NCBI GenBank assembly: GCA_938023905.1
Contig: CALJCO010000108.1
Span: forward strand, 1 to 26,469
Source: an uncultured Collinsella sp.
GTDB taxonomy: Bacteria > Actinomycetota > Coriobacteriia > Coriobacteriales > Coriobacteriaceae
Direction of reading: 5' to 3'
Length of the DNA stretch: 26,469 nucleotides
This document shows positions 7,957-15,611 of the stretch, in pieces (the stretch's first letter is position 1; every line of letters starts with the position of its first letter). The position numbers and the translations under genes were made by a program. Under the pieces are notes generated by a model. That model worked only from the letters and a program-made list of their open reading frames with translations, ran no database searches and was not told the DNA's origin.

Positions 7957-9210
7957 CTAGTCCGCGAGCTTTTCCACCTGGTCGAGCATCTTATCGAGCT
8001 TGGCCTTTGCCTCGGCCTTGACCTTCTCAGCTTCTTCGTGAGCCTTCGCCTTCTGGGCGGCCTTTTCCTCAGCTTCGGGATCGACGACGACCAGATGGGA
8101 CGCGTCATGCTCAACCAACTTGAGCGCATGCTCGGGGCACACCTTAACGCAGGCACCACAGCCCAAGCAATACGTGGACTCCAACGCAAAGCGACCGCTT
8201 CCCACCAGATCGCAGGCGAACGTGGGACATACATTGACACACTCGCCACACGACGTGCACTTGTCAAAATCGCACTCAGGCGTGCTCACCTGCATGTTCT
8301 GGGCAAGCTCGGGGTGGTTTTGCAGCGTCGAGAGCACCAGCTGCCGCCCGTGCGTAAGCGTACGGCGGCGCTTGGTCGTCGTGGTGCCGCACATGGTGTT
8401 GAGCGTACGCTCCAACTGGGTAATCTGGTGGCGATGGGCTTTGAGCTTCTGCGTCACCGAGGCCAGCGCCGCCGTTGCCGGGTTGAGCTTGGTCACCGTC
8501 AGGCCCGTGGTGCGAGCGATCTTTTCCATGTACTCCTTGCGCTCGTACTCGCGGCGCTTATGGCATTTGAGGCTCTTGGGGTCGACCTCCAAGCCCATAC
8601 CCGTGCCAGACCACTCCTCGGCCTTCGCAATGGCCTCGCCCAGAATATCCTCACCGCCGGTGTTGCGGCATTTATCGCACACGCCCAACGGCAGGTACAC
8701 GCTCACGTTGGGATAGTCGGCCAGTACCGAAAACCAGGTCTCGGCCGTAATATCGCCCACACAGGCAACAACAACCTCGTTCTCGCGCGGCATGCGCTTA
8801 AGGGCGCGCGTGCAGGTGACGTAGGCGGTCTCGTGGCTCGTAGCCGCCGAGACAATGTCGTCGTAGACGTTTTTGGGCGCCAGGCGCGGCGAGATGATTG
8901 CCTCGGTCGGACAGGCAGCGGCGCACAGGCCGCACTTACGACAGGAGTCGAGGATCTCAATGGCGTCTTCCTCGACCTCGATAGCGTTGACCGGGCACAC
9001 GTCCATGCACGCGGCGCAGCCGCTCTTTTCGTTTTTGCAGGTCAAGCACGGAATGGTGTTGCCGCGCGGACGCTCCTTGTAGTCGGCAGGATTCCACTGA
9101 GGCGCCGACGGATCGAGTGCATCGGTCACGCCGCCAAGCGGGTTTTTAAGAAAGTCGAAACCCTTGCTGATCTCGATAATGTCATCAAACAGATCGTGTT
9201 CCTGCGCCAT
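7957..9210 (-). CDS. Multi-cluster 4Fe-4S ferredoxin-like protein
   Basis: This 417-residue soluble protein probably carries electrons. I chose the ATG at 9210, preceded by AGGAAGGGG; an upstream start at 9240 is less likely. Two ferredoxin motifs lie at the N-terminus (C65/C68/C72 with C55/C58 nearby, and C90/C93/C96/C100-P). Two more lie near the C-terminus (C318/C321/C324/C328-P and C348/C351/C354/C358-P). Between them is a domain with C133, C150, C178 and C181 whose ACVGDITAETWF and GVCDKC blocks recall the small [2Fe-2S] subunit fold of MvhD/FrhD-type hydrogenase partners; that likeness is tentative. The end (375-417) is an Ala/Lys/Glu coiled coil. It has no twin-arginine or secretion signal. 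Neighbouring alcohol dehydrogenases suggest a role in fermentative electron flow, but the partner enzyme is unknown. Confidence 0.8.
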   Translation of the reverse strand: MAQEHDLFDDIIEISKGFDFLKNPLGGVTDALDPSAPQWNPADYKERPRGNTIPCLTCKNEKSGCAACMDVCPVNAIEVEEDAIEILDSCRKCGLCAAACPTEAIISPRLAPKNVYDDIVSAATSHETAYVTCTRALKRMPRENEVVVACVGDITAETWFSVLADYPNVSVYLPLGVCDKCRNTGGEDILGEAIAKAEEWSGTGMGLEVDPKSLKCHKRREYERKEYMEKIARTTGLTVTKLNPATAALASVTQKLKAHRHQITQLERTLNTMCGTTTTKRRRTLTHGRQLVLSTLQNHPELAQNMQVSTPECDFDKCTSCGECVNVCPTFACDLVGSGRFALESTYCLGCGACVKVCPEHALKLVEHDASHLVVVDPEAEEKAAQKAKAHEEAEKVKAEAKAKLDKMLDQVEKLAD

Positions 9211-9301
9211 GCGCGGCCCCTTCCTGAGCAGTGCAAACAAGCAAGAGATAATGATACGCTATCGGCCCACACCTCGGGCAAATTACACGCGGAGCATCTT
9301 T

Positions 9302-9329
9302 GCGGCGATAGCCCATGGCCTATCGCCGC
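9302..9329. repeat. Perfect 10-bp inverted repeat
   Basis: GCGGCGATAG at 9302-9311 pairs exactly with 9320-9329 around an 8-nt loop. It sits between the glycerol-dehydrogenase-like gene and the Fe-S gene, 32 bp after the former's stop codon. There is no T-run on either side, so it may be a weak or Rho-assisted terminator. Confidence 0.5.
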
Positions 9330-9360
9330 CTCGATTGCACAAGGCCAATCAAACGCCAAA

Positions 9361-10428
9361 CTATACCTCGCACATGAGCTGCACGAGCTTTTGTTTGGTC
9401 ACCTTGGCCTGCTCGTTGACCATATTACGCTCGTTTCTAAAGACCGCATTTGCAACACTTTGCAGATCGGCATCGGAAATCTCGCCAAGACCCAGCTCCT
9501 CGAGCGTCGTCGGCAGACCGATGCACTGGCAAAACTCGAGCACCTGATCAAGCTCGGGCGCACGCTCCAGGCGCAGCTGCACCACCAGACCAAATGCCAC
9601 GGCCTCGCCATGCATCGCCCTGCACTCGGGCAGAATCGTCAGACCGTTGGCGATGGCATGGGCAAGCGCTAGGCCACCGCTCTCAAAGCCGACGCCCGAG
9701 AGCAGAATATTGCACTCGATCAAGCGCTCAACCGCCGGCGATGTTCGCCCCTTTTTGAGATCGCGCTTGGCAGCGACGCCGCACTCCATAAGCGTGTCAT
9801 AGCAGGCACGAGCCGCAACCAAGGCCAAGTGTCCCGGCGCGCCACCGTGCTCGTTGGCGCCCCGCGCCGCGGCGCACGAACGCGCCTCGAAGTACGTTGC
9901 CAGTGCGTCGCCCATGCCGGCGACCGTCATACGCAGCGGGGCTGCCGCGACCACGTTGGTATCGACCACGACCAGGTCTGGATTCTTCTCGAGCATCAGG
10001 TAACGGTCAAACGACCCATCCTCGTGATACAGCACCGAAATCGCGCTGCACGGACCGTCCATCGAAGCAGCCGTGGGGCATACGCACAACGGCAACTCGG
10101 CATAAAACGCAACGGCCTTGGCGATATCGAGCATCTTGCCGCCGCCAATACCCACCACCATGTCGCAATACTCAGCCTGGGCTTCCTTAGCCATTTCGAC
10201 AACGGCCTCTTCCGTACACGGACCGTCATAAATCTTAAAGAACGGCTCACTCAGATCGTCGTCCAGAAATCCATCGACGATCTGCCTGCACAGCCGATCC
10301 TCGGTGCCCTGGTCAAACAAGACATAGGCAGCGCAGCCCAACCATGACAAATACCTGCCCTGGCGCGAAAGTTCGCCCGGCCCCTGAACATACCGGCCGG
10401 GACCGCCATAAACCATGGGAAGCACCAT
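9361..10428 (-). CDS. Glycerol dehydrogenase-like iron/zinc alcohol dehydrogenase, paralogue 2
   Basis: The 355-residue protein belongs to the GldA branch of group III dehydrogenases, which interconvert glycerol and dihydroxyacetone or similar small diols with NAD. The NAD site is GIGGGKMLD (93-101). The metal ligands corresponding to D173/H256/H274 of characterised GldA are all present: D174 in GMGDALATYFEA, H257 in LAHAIANG and H273 in ECRAMHGEAVAFG. The start (ATG at 10428) has only a weak GGGCGG ribosome site. It lies downstream of a second GldA paralogue with which it shares the whole fold and many motifs, so the pair arose by duplication. Its N-terminus is more Cys-rich and diverged than that of its neighbour, which suggests a changed substrate. 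No dihydroxyacetone kinase is nearby. Confidence 0.85.
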   Translation of the reverse strand: MVLPMVYGGPGRYVQGPGELSRQGRYLSWLGCAAYVLFDQGTEDRLCRQIVDGFLDDDLSEPFFKIYDGPCTEEAVVEMAKEAQAEYCDMVVGIGGGKMLDIAKAVAFYAELPLCVCPTAASMDGPCSAISVLYHEDGSFDRYLMLEKNPDLVVVDTNVVAAAPLRMTVAGMGDALATYFEARSCAAARGANEHGGAPGHLALVAARACYDTLMECGVAAKRDLKKGRTSPAVERLIECNILLSGVGFESGGLALAHAIANGLTILPECRAMHGEAVAFGLVVQLRLERAPELDQVLEFCQCIGLPTTLEELGLGEISDADLQSVANAVFRNERNMVNEQAKVTKQKLVQLMCEV

Positions 10429-10459
10429 ACGAGAATCCGCCCTTCATCAAACAACGATT

Positions 10460-10488
10460 GGTGCAAAGTAACCTGCCCCCTTTGCACC
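10460..10488. repeat. 9-bp inverted repeat in the leader of GldA paralogue 2
   Basis: GGTGCAAAG at 10460-10468 pairs exactly with CTTTGCACC at 10480-10488 around an 11-nt loop. It is 32 bp before the start codon of the downstream GldA paralogue and just after the terminator of the upstream one. It has no U-tract. It could be a protein-binding site or leader hairpin. Confidence 0.4.
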
Positions 10489-10493
10489 ATAGC

Positions 10494-10529
10494 AAAAAGG
10501 GGCAAAGCCATCTGCTGGCTTTGCCCCTT
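10494..10529 (-). terminator. Terminator of the gldA gene
   Basis: Arms 10497-10510 and 10516-10529 pair over 14 bp with a 5-nt loop. In the leftward transcript the stem ends in a U-tract that continues from 10498 to 10494. It lies 13 bp after the stop codon, a clear intrinsic terminator. Confidence 0.92.
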
Positions 10530-10541
10530 CCTTAGCTTGAT

Positions 10542-11642
10542 TTACTCATCCATGAGATAGTAGTGGCCCAGTGCGTCGGCACCCAGGATGGCGTTTGCGA
10601 CCATCTCGGGCGTCACCTCAAACGGCATGTTGCACATGGTGTCATCGGGCGCGCAGGCGGCCTCGGCAACAATCATGGCCTGCTCGCGCGTAAGCTCGGC
10701 AACGCCAAGCTCCTTCATCGTGACCGGCAGGCCCAGCTCAATGCAAAAGCCCAAGACTTCCTCGAGCTTCTCGGTCGGGGCATCCTCGAGTACCAGCTGG
10801 ACGATAGTGCCGAAGGCGACCTTCTCGCCGTGATACATGCCGTGGCACTCGGGCAGCATCGTCAGGCCATTGTGGATGGCATGAGCAGCAGCAAGGCCCG
10901 AGCTCTCAAAGCCAATACCCGAAAGCAGCGTATTGGCCTCGATGATGTGCTCGACGGCGGGCGTGAGCGCACCCTTCTCCAGCGCAACCTTGGCTTTGAC
11001 GCCATCGGCCATAAGCGTCTCGTAGCAGAGCTTGGCGAGCGCCAGGCCGGCCATGCCGCCCTTGCCGCCAGCGCAGGTGCCGCCGTCGGCGTCGTGCGTC
11101 GCCTGGGCCTCGAAATAGGTTGCGAGCGCATCGCCCATTCCGGAAACCGTCAGGCGCACCGGGCTCGCCGCGATAACCGTCGTATCCATCAGGACGATAT
11201 TGGGGTTTGCCTTAAGGAAGAGGTACTTGTCGAACTGGCCGTCATCGGTATAAAGCACCGAAAGTGCCGAGCACGGTGCATCGGTCGAGGCGATGGTGGG
11301 GCAAATGATAACCGGGGACTCCAGGTAATAGGCGACGGCCTTCGCGGTGTCGAGGATCTTGCCGCCACCGACGCCGACGATGATGTCGCAACCGTTGTCG
11401 CGAGCGAGCGCAACCAGGCGATCGACCTCGCCCTTGGAGCACTCGCCGTTAAAGTCCTCAAACAGCAGCTCGGCCTTAGCCTCGGCAAAGCCGCCCTCGA
11501 TCTTGGCACCGACGCGCTTCTTGCCCGAAGGCGTCACGATGACGAGGGCCTTAGCACCGAGCGGCTCGACATAGGAGCCGAGCTTGGCGAGCTCGTCCGG
11601 ACCCTGGATGTACTTGCTGGGGCTATTGAAAATTGCAGCCAT
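10542..11642 (-). CDS. gldA: Glycerol dehydrogenase (GldA family), paralogue 1
   Basis: This 366-residue protein is a full-length GldA-type enzyme. Expected activity is NAD-dependent oxidation of glycerol to dihydroxyacetone, or reduction of dihydroxyacetone or other ketols during fermentation. NAD-binding GVGGGKILD is at 90-98. Metal ligands D171 (SGMGDALATYFEA), H254 (AAAHAIHNG) and H271 (CHGMYHGEKVAFG) are conserved. The start codon at 11642 is preceded by a weak GGGATAG. It has its own terminator at both sides, so it is a separate transcription unit from the alcohol dehydrogenase upstream, and probably from the second paralogue downstream. The family is secure; glycerol as the true substrate is likely but not proven by sequence. 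Confidence 0.9.
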   Translation of the reverse strand: MAAIFNSPSKYIQGPDELAKLGSYVEPLGAKALVIVTPSGKKRVGAKIEGGFAEAKAELLFEDFNGECSKGEVDRLVALARDNGCDIIVGVGGGKILDTAKAVAYYLESPVIICPTIASTDAPCSALSVLYTDDGQFDKYLFLKANPNIVLMDTTVIAASPVRLTVSGMGDALATYFEAQATHDADGGTCAGGKGGMAGLALAKLCYETLMADGVKAKVALEKGALTPAVEHIIEANTLLSGIGFESSGLAAAHAIHNGLTMLPECHGMYHGEKVAFGTIVQLVLEDAPTEKLEEVLGFCIELGLPVTMKELGVAELTREQAMIVAEAACAPDDTMCNMPFEVTPEMVANAILGADALGHYYLMDE

Positions 11643-11660
11643 AACTATCCCATTCTCTAA

Positions 11661-11701
11661 TAATAAAAAAGGGGCTCCGTACGAATACGTGCGGAGCCCC
11701 T
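11661..11701 (-). terminator. Terminator of the iron-type alcohol dehydrogenase
   Basis: Arms 11670-11683 and 11688-11701 form a 14-bp stem with one wobble and a 4-nt loop. The leftward transcript continues with an uninterrupted U-tract (A-run 11665-11670 on the plus strand). It lies 21 bp after the stop codon. Confidence 0.93.
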
Positions 11702-11722
11702 CGTTACGACAACAAGAGTCGA

Positions 11723-12946
11723 TTAGAAATCGATGTCGGTGTCGTAGTAGCAGGCCTTGAGGATCTTCTCGAAGTCGGCAGCCTTGGTCTCACGCGGGTT
11801 CTCCGGCGTGCAGGCGTCGGTCTCGGCGTTCGCGGCGATCTCGGGCAGCTTGGCGAGGAACTCCTCCTCGGAAACCATCTGCGGGTTCTCGGCGTCGACC
11901 TTCACGCCACCATTCGCGTAATCCTTGATGGACTGCGGAATGTTGAGCTGGTCGTTGAGGTCGCGGATCTTCTGGACGAGCGCAGCGATAAGCTCCTCGT
12001 TGGTCTCGCCGGGAAGGTGCAGGATCTCCTTGGCCACGTAAGCGTAACGCTCGGCAGCACGGGGATCCTTGGAGTTCCACTGGATGACCTTGCCCAGGTA
12101 CATAGCGTTAGCGGCACCGTGGATGATGTGGCCGTTCTCGAAGGCAGCACCGGTCTTGTGAGCCATGGAGTGAACGATGCCGAGCAGGCCCGAGGAGAAG
12201 GCGATACCGGCGATGCACTGAGCCTCGTGCATGTGCTGACGGGCCTCATGGTCGCCAGCATAGGACTTGGGCAGCCACTCAACAATCTCGCGGATGCCGT
12301 GCAGGGCGTTGGCGTCGGTGAACATAGAGGCGCAGGTGGAAACGTAGGCCTCCATGCAGTGGGTCAGAGCATCCATGCCGGTGTGAGCGCACAGCTTGGC
12401 GGGCATGGTGTAGGTGAGCTCGGGGTCGACGATGGCGACATCAGGGGTGATGTTGAAGTCGGCCAGCGGGTACTTGATGCCCTTGGCGTAGTCGGTAATG
12501 ACGGAGAACGCGGTGACCTCGGTAGCGGTGCCGGAGGTAGAGGAGATGGCGCAGAAATGAGCCTTCTGACGCAGCTCGGGGAAGCTGAACGGCTGGATGA
12601 TGTTATCGAAGGACTCCTCGGGATACTCGTAGAAGACCCACATGGCCTTAGCGGCATCGATGGGCGAGCCGCCACCGATGGCGATAATCCAGTCGGGCTC
12701 GAACTCGCGCATGGCCTCGGCGCCCTTCATGACCGTCTCGATGGACGGATCGGACTCGACGCCCTCGAACAGCTTGACCTCGAAACCGCCTTCCTTAAGG
12801 TCGTTCTCGACGTCCTGCAGGAACCCGCCGCGGCGCATAGAGCTGCCGCCAGAAACGATGATGGCCTTCTTGCCCTTGAGGTTCTTCACCTCGTGGCGAG
12901 CGCCCTCACCAAAGTACAGATCGCGAGGATTGGTAAAACGTCCCAT
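11723..12946 (-). CDS. Iron-containing alcohol dehydrogenase (NAD(P)H-dependent)
   Basis: The 407-residue enzyme belongs to group III Fe-dependent alcohol dehydrogenases, close to the dehydrogenase half of AdhE and to butanol dehydrogenases. It would reduce aldehydes to alcohols to regenerate NAD(P)+. I chose the ATG at 12946, with AGGAGG seven bases upstream; a frame extension to 12997 has no such site. The cofactor motif is GGGSPIDAAK (91-100), followed by SSTSGTATEVT (135-145). The iron ligands are D192 and H196 (GMDALTHCMEAYVS), H263 (SMAHKTG) and H276 (HIIHGAAN). It opens a leftward set of fermentative oxidoreductases and ends at a strong terminator. The 470-bp upstream spacer holds two AAACGTTT motifs that might regulate it. 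Confidence 0.92.
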   Translation of the reverse strand: MGRFTNPRDLYFGEGARHEVKNLKGKKAIIVSGGSSMRRGGFLQDVENDLKEGGFEVKLFEGVESDPSIETVMKGAEAMREFEPDWIIAIGGGSPIDAAKAMWVFYEYPEESFDNIIQPFSFPELRQKAHFCAISSTSGTATEVTAFSVITDYAKGIKYPLADFNITPDVAIVDPELTYTMPAKLCAHTGMDALTHCMEAYVSTCASMFTDANALHGIREIVEWLPKSYAGDHEARQHMHEAQCIAGIAFSSGLLGIVHSMAHKTGAAFENGHIIHGAANAMYLGKVIQWNSKDPRAAERYAYVAKEILHLPGETNEELIAALVQKIRDLNDQLNIPQSIKDYANGGVKVDAENPQMVSEEEFLAKLPEIAANAETDACTPENPRETKAADFEKILKACYYDTDIDF

Positions 12947-13446
12947 ACTGTGCCTCCTAAACAAGCCCCTCTTAGACTTGCGTATATAACGGAGCACCCG
13001 ATTGGCTCCGTTAGGACCGTTTTGCGCGTTGCCGGCGATGACAATGCGCGATGTCTAAACGTCTCAACGCTCAGACAAACACTATTCTACCGTTCTGGTT
13101 GGTCAGTTATTCACCTAAAGCCGACAATGATGAAACGTTTTTTCTATCCCTGAAGGCCCTTGTGGGGCATTCATACTCCCAAGCTGGGCAAACGTTTTAT
13201 CAAGGTTGACCACATATCCCGGGCAGGACGGTGCTCCTCCAAAATGTGCCCCGTTCGCCGCCAAAAATCGACCGTTTGCGGCACCGTGATACCACTCGGT
13301 CGTCCAAGGTGCCGACATTTGTGCGACATCCGTCTTCGTGGTGCAAAGGTGCAAGTCCAAGTGCGGCACCCCCGGTGTGCCACATGCGGGTAAACTAGAA
13401 CCTTATATAGAGACATTTGAACCCTAACCGCAGCAAAGGAGGCCCC
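12947..13446. other. 500-bp divergent spacer with candidate control sites
   Basis: No gene is visible. The spacer separates the alcohol dehydrogenase (-) from the helical-repeat operon (+). It holds two AAACGTTT palindromes (13133-13140 and 13190-13197, centres 57 bp apart). It also holds a 7-bp inverted repeat CGGCACC/GGTGCCG (13279-13285 and 13308-13314), and a run of GTGC-containing words from about 13230 to 13385. TAAACT at 13391-13396 or TATATAG near 13405 could be the -10 of the rightward operon. Confidence 0.4.
13133..13197. promoter_or_regulatory. Pair of AAACGTTT motifs
   Basis: The contexts are TGAAACGTTTTTTC and GCAAACGTTTTATC. The central CG-containing palindrome is the kind bound by LacI-family repressors. 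The spacing of 57 bp is close to five or six helical turns. No LacI-type gene is in the window, so this is suggestive only. Confidence 0.3.
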
Positions 13447-14523
13447 ATGGCATTCGATCCCATTCAAGAGGATTGCCATCGCCTCGTTCTTGAGGCCTTG
13501 CGCCGCGACAATATCCCGCTCACCGACGGTGCCGCCGTAGAGCGTCTGATGGAACAATTCACCCGCAACCCTGCACCGCTCATCGTGCACGACCGCGACC
13601 GCGCCGGGCACCTCATTGCCAAGGTGGTCGAGGCTGTCGACTACCGCATCCCCTTTATCCCCGACGACGCCCAGGCAGAGCAAGAAGAAGCCGCAGCCGA
13701 GAACATGCTCCGCGAGGCAGCCGCGCTCGATCCGACCAACTGGGATGCCCAGCGCATGCTGACGGCGCTCACCGCCGAATCCAACGAGGAATACGTACAG
13801 TACCTGGTGTCCAAGTGCGATGAAGTCGAGCATGACCTGGCGCTCAAGATCGCCTCGGCTCAGGACCCCTACGAGCGCGAGGCCGCTGGCGACCTCACGC
13901 GCCGCCCCTATCTGCGCTGGCTTGCCGCCTTGGCATCGCGCGCCCTCATTAGCGGCCGCTATCGCATGTCGCTCGAAGCCGCAAATCGCAGCTTGGACTT
14001 TGCGCCCAACGACCCCGCTGGTGTCCGCCACACCGCGATGCTCGCCATGGCAAAACTCGAATACCCCGCCGAGGAGCTCAAGCGCTTTCGCTCCGCTCAC
14101 TCCGTGCCGTACCTCGCGAATACCCCGCTGCGCCGCCGCCCCAAAGATGCGGAGCGTGACTTGGACCCATGGACGCTCATCGCGCTGATGAGCGCTGCTT
14201 GGCGCGAGCTGGACTACGAGGGCGCCGAGCACTACTTGCGCATCCTTGCGCGCTCGTGTCCGCACGCAGCCGAGGCGCTCTACTTCCAAACCGAGTTTCC
14301 CGATGGCGTCTATGCCCGCGTCAACGTGGGTGCAGGCTCCACCGACGAGCTTGTCCTTGCGCTGTCCGAGGCGACGCCGGTACTGCAGGAGGGCCTGGGC
14401 GCGCCCGACAACGCCAGCTTTGCCGCCTGGGTCGCCACCAACGACATCGTGCGCTCCCAGATCGACGAGCGCATACTGCGGGCGGCCGAGCAGGGCTTGC
14501 CGTTTAAGGGAGGAGACCTCTAA
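13447..14523 (+). CDS. TPR-like helical-repeat protein, first of a paralogue pair
   Basis: I do not recognise a named family. The ATG at 13447 has AAAGGAGG five bases upstream; an upstream TTG frame start at 13417 would include that ribosome site and is rejected. The 358-residue soluble protein is alpha-helical with TPR-like units, for example AAALDPTNWDAQRMLTAL (about 101-118), then YRMSLEAANRSLDFAPNDPA near 175-195, and YEGAEHYLRILARS near 260. There is no signal peptide or transmembrane segment. It overlaps the next gene at TAATG, and the two proteins align along most of their length. Both precede the MurT-GatD fusion, so a scaffolding or regulatory role in cell-wall amidation is possible, but this is inference from position alone. 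Confidence 0.75.
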   Translation: MAFDPIQEDCHRLVLEALRRDNIPLTDGAAVERLMEQFTRNPAPLIVHDRDRAGHLIAKVVEAVDYRIPFIPDDAQAEQEEAAAENMLREAAALDPTNWDAQRMLTALTAESNEEYVQYLVSKCDEVEHDLALKIASAQDPYEREAAGDLTRRPYLRWLAALASRALISGRYRMSLEAANRSLDFAPNDPAGVRHTAMLAMAKLEYPAEELKRFRSAHSVPYLANTPLRRRPKDAERDLDPWTLIALMSAAWRELDYEGAEHYLRILARSCPHAAEALYFQTEFPDGVYARVNVGAGSTDELVLALSEATPVLQEGLGAPDNASFAAWVATNDIVRSQIDERILRAAEQGLPFKGGDL

Positions 14524-15566
14524 TGGATCCGAGCGTCTACATCCCCGCCTACCTGGAGCGCACCTATCTGGCGTCGCACCCCGAACTCACCGATGCAGCA
14601 CGCGAACTTGTCCATAACGACGTGAGCGTTAACCCTCAAAAGTACGCGCAGACCGAGCATGCGCAGGCGCTGCTTTCCTATGCCGGCGTGCATCGTCATT
14701 TGCTCGACGAGCTCCATCGCATCGAGGACATGGGCAGCGACGAGGAGTTTGAGCAGACGCGCAACCGCCTGTTCGACGATATGCGTGATGAGCTGCTCAA
14801 GATCGTCCGCATCGATGCGCTGGCCGTCGATGCCCAGCTGCTCGCCATCATTTTGGCCGACACGCCCGTCGACGCCTGCCTGGGCGACCTGATGAAGCTC
14901 GAGACGAGCGCGGCCGACTACCTGCAACAGAGCGTGCCCGGGTTCGACATGGAGGCCCCACACTACTGGGCCAATAATGTTTTGGCCGACGGTGTCACCG
15001 CAGCGGACCTTACCGTGAGCGAGCCGGCCCTTATCGGGTGGCTCCACACACTCGAGGCCATCTCGCAGCTGTGCATGGCAAGCGCCCGCTACCGCGCTGC
15101 TGCCAACTACGCCCGCCGCGTCCTTAAGGCAGAAGGCTATCCCACCCGAGCTGCCGGCACCGTGTTGCTCGCTCTCGCTCGCCTGGAAGACCAGGACGGC
15201 TTTTTTGCCCTAGCCCACCAGCTCGAGGAACAGATGGGGGCAGATGTCCTCGAGGACTCCCCCTGGTACCTGCTCGCCCGCACGATCTTGCTGTTCAAAA
15301 CGAACAAGATGCGCCCGGCGACACGCGCGCTGCGCGAGTTTGCCAACCGCTGCGAGGGCGGCGCGTTCTTTTTGCTGAACCCCATGTATCAGACACCGTA
15401 CCTTCCCTGCCGGCCTGAACCGCACGACCCCTGGGACCTTTCGCATCAGGCAGTTTGGGAGGCCGACGGCATCATCTCGGATACTCCCGACTTTGCCCCC
15501 TGGGCCAACGCTTGCGAAGACGTATCGCAGCTTGCCCGGGAATTTGCGCGCCGTTATGGCTTTTAA
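14523..15566 (+). CDS. TPR-like helical-repeat protein, second of a paralogue pair
   Basis: This 347-residue soluble protein has no recognised family name. Its ATG overlaps the stop codon of the previous gene (TAATG at 14521-14525), and GGAGG lies just upstream inside that gene, so the two are translationally coupled. It is a diverged copy of its neighbour: VRIDALAVDAQLLAIIL matches AALDPTNWDAQRMLTAL. The segment around ALIGWLHTLEAISQL and ARYRAAANYARRVLKAEG matches YLRWLAALASRALISGRYRM and what follows. SPWYLLARTILLF corresponds to DPWTLIALMSAAW. The C-terminal quarter, with many Pro and aromatic residues (MYQTPYLPCRPEPHDPWDL), is more divergent. MurT-GatD follows after 45 bp without a visible promoter or terminator. 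Confidence 0.75.
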   Translation: MDPSVYIPAYLERTYLASHPELTDAARELVHNDVSVNPQKYAQTEHAQALLSYAGVHRHLLDELHRIEDMGSDEEFEQTRNRLFDDMRDELLKIVRIDALAVDAQLLAIILADTPVDACLGDLMKLETSAADYLQQSVPGFDMEAPHYWANNVLADGVTAADLTVSEPALIGWLHTLEAISQLCMASARYRAAANYARRVLKAEGYPTRAAGTVLLALARLEDQDGFFALAHQLEEQMGADVLEDSPWYLLARTILLFKTNKMRPATRALREFANRCEGGAFFLLNPMYQTPYLPCRPEPHDPWDLSHQAVWEADGIISDTPDFAPWANACEDVSQLAREFARRYGF

Positions 15567-15611
15567 CGGCGCAAACGCCACGACCATGTCATCTATGTTA
15601 GGAACGGCCTC

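Noticed and set aside
13115..13369. Minus-strand frame of 84 residues in the spacer
   Set aside because: No ribosome site, no recognisable motif, and it covers the candidate control sequences; most likely chance.
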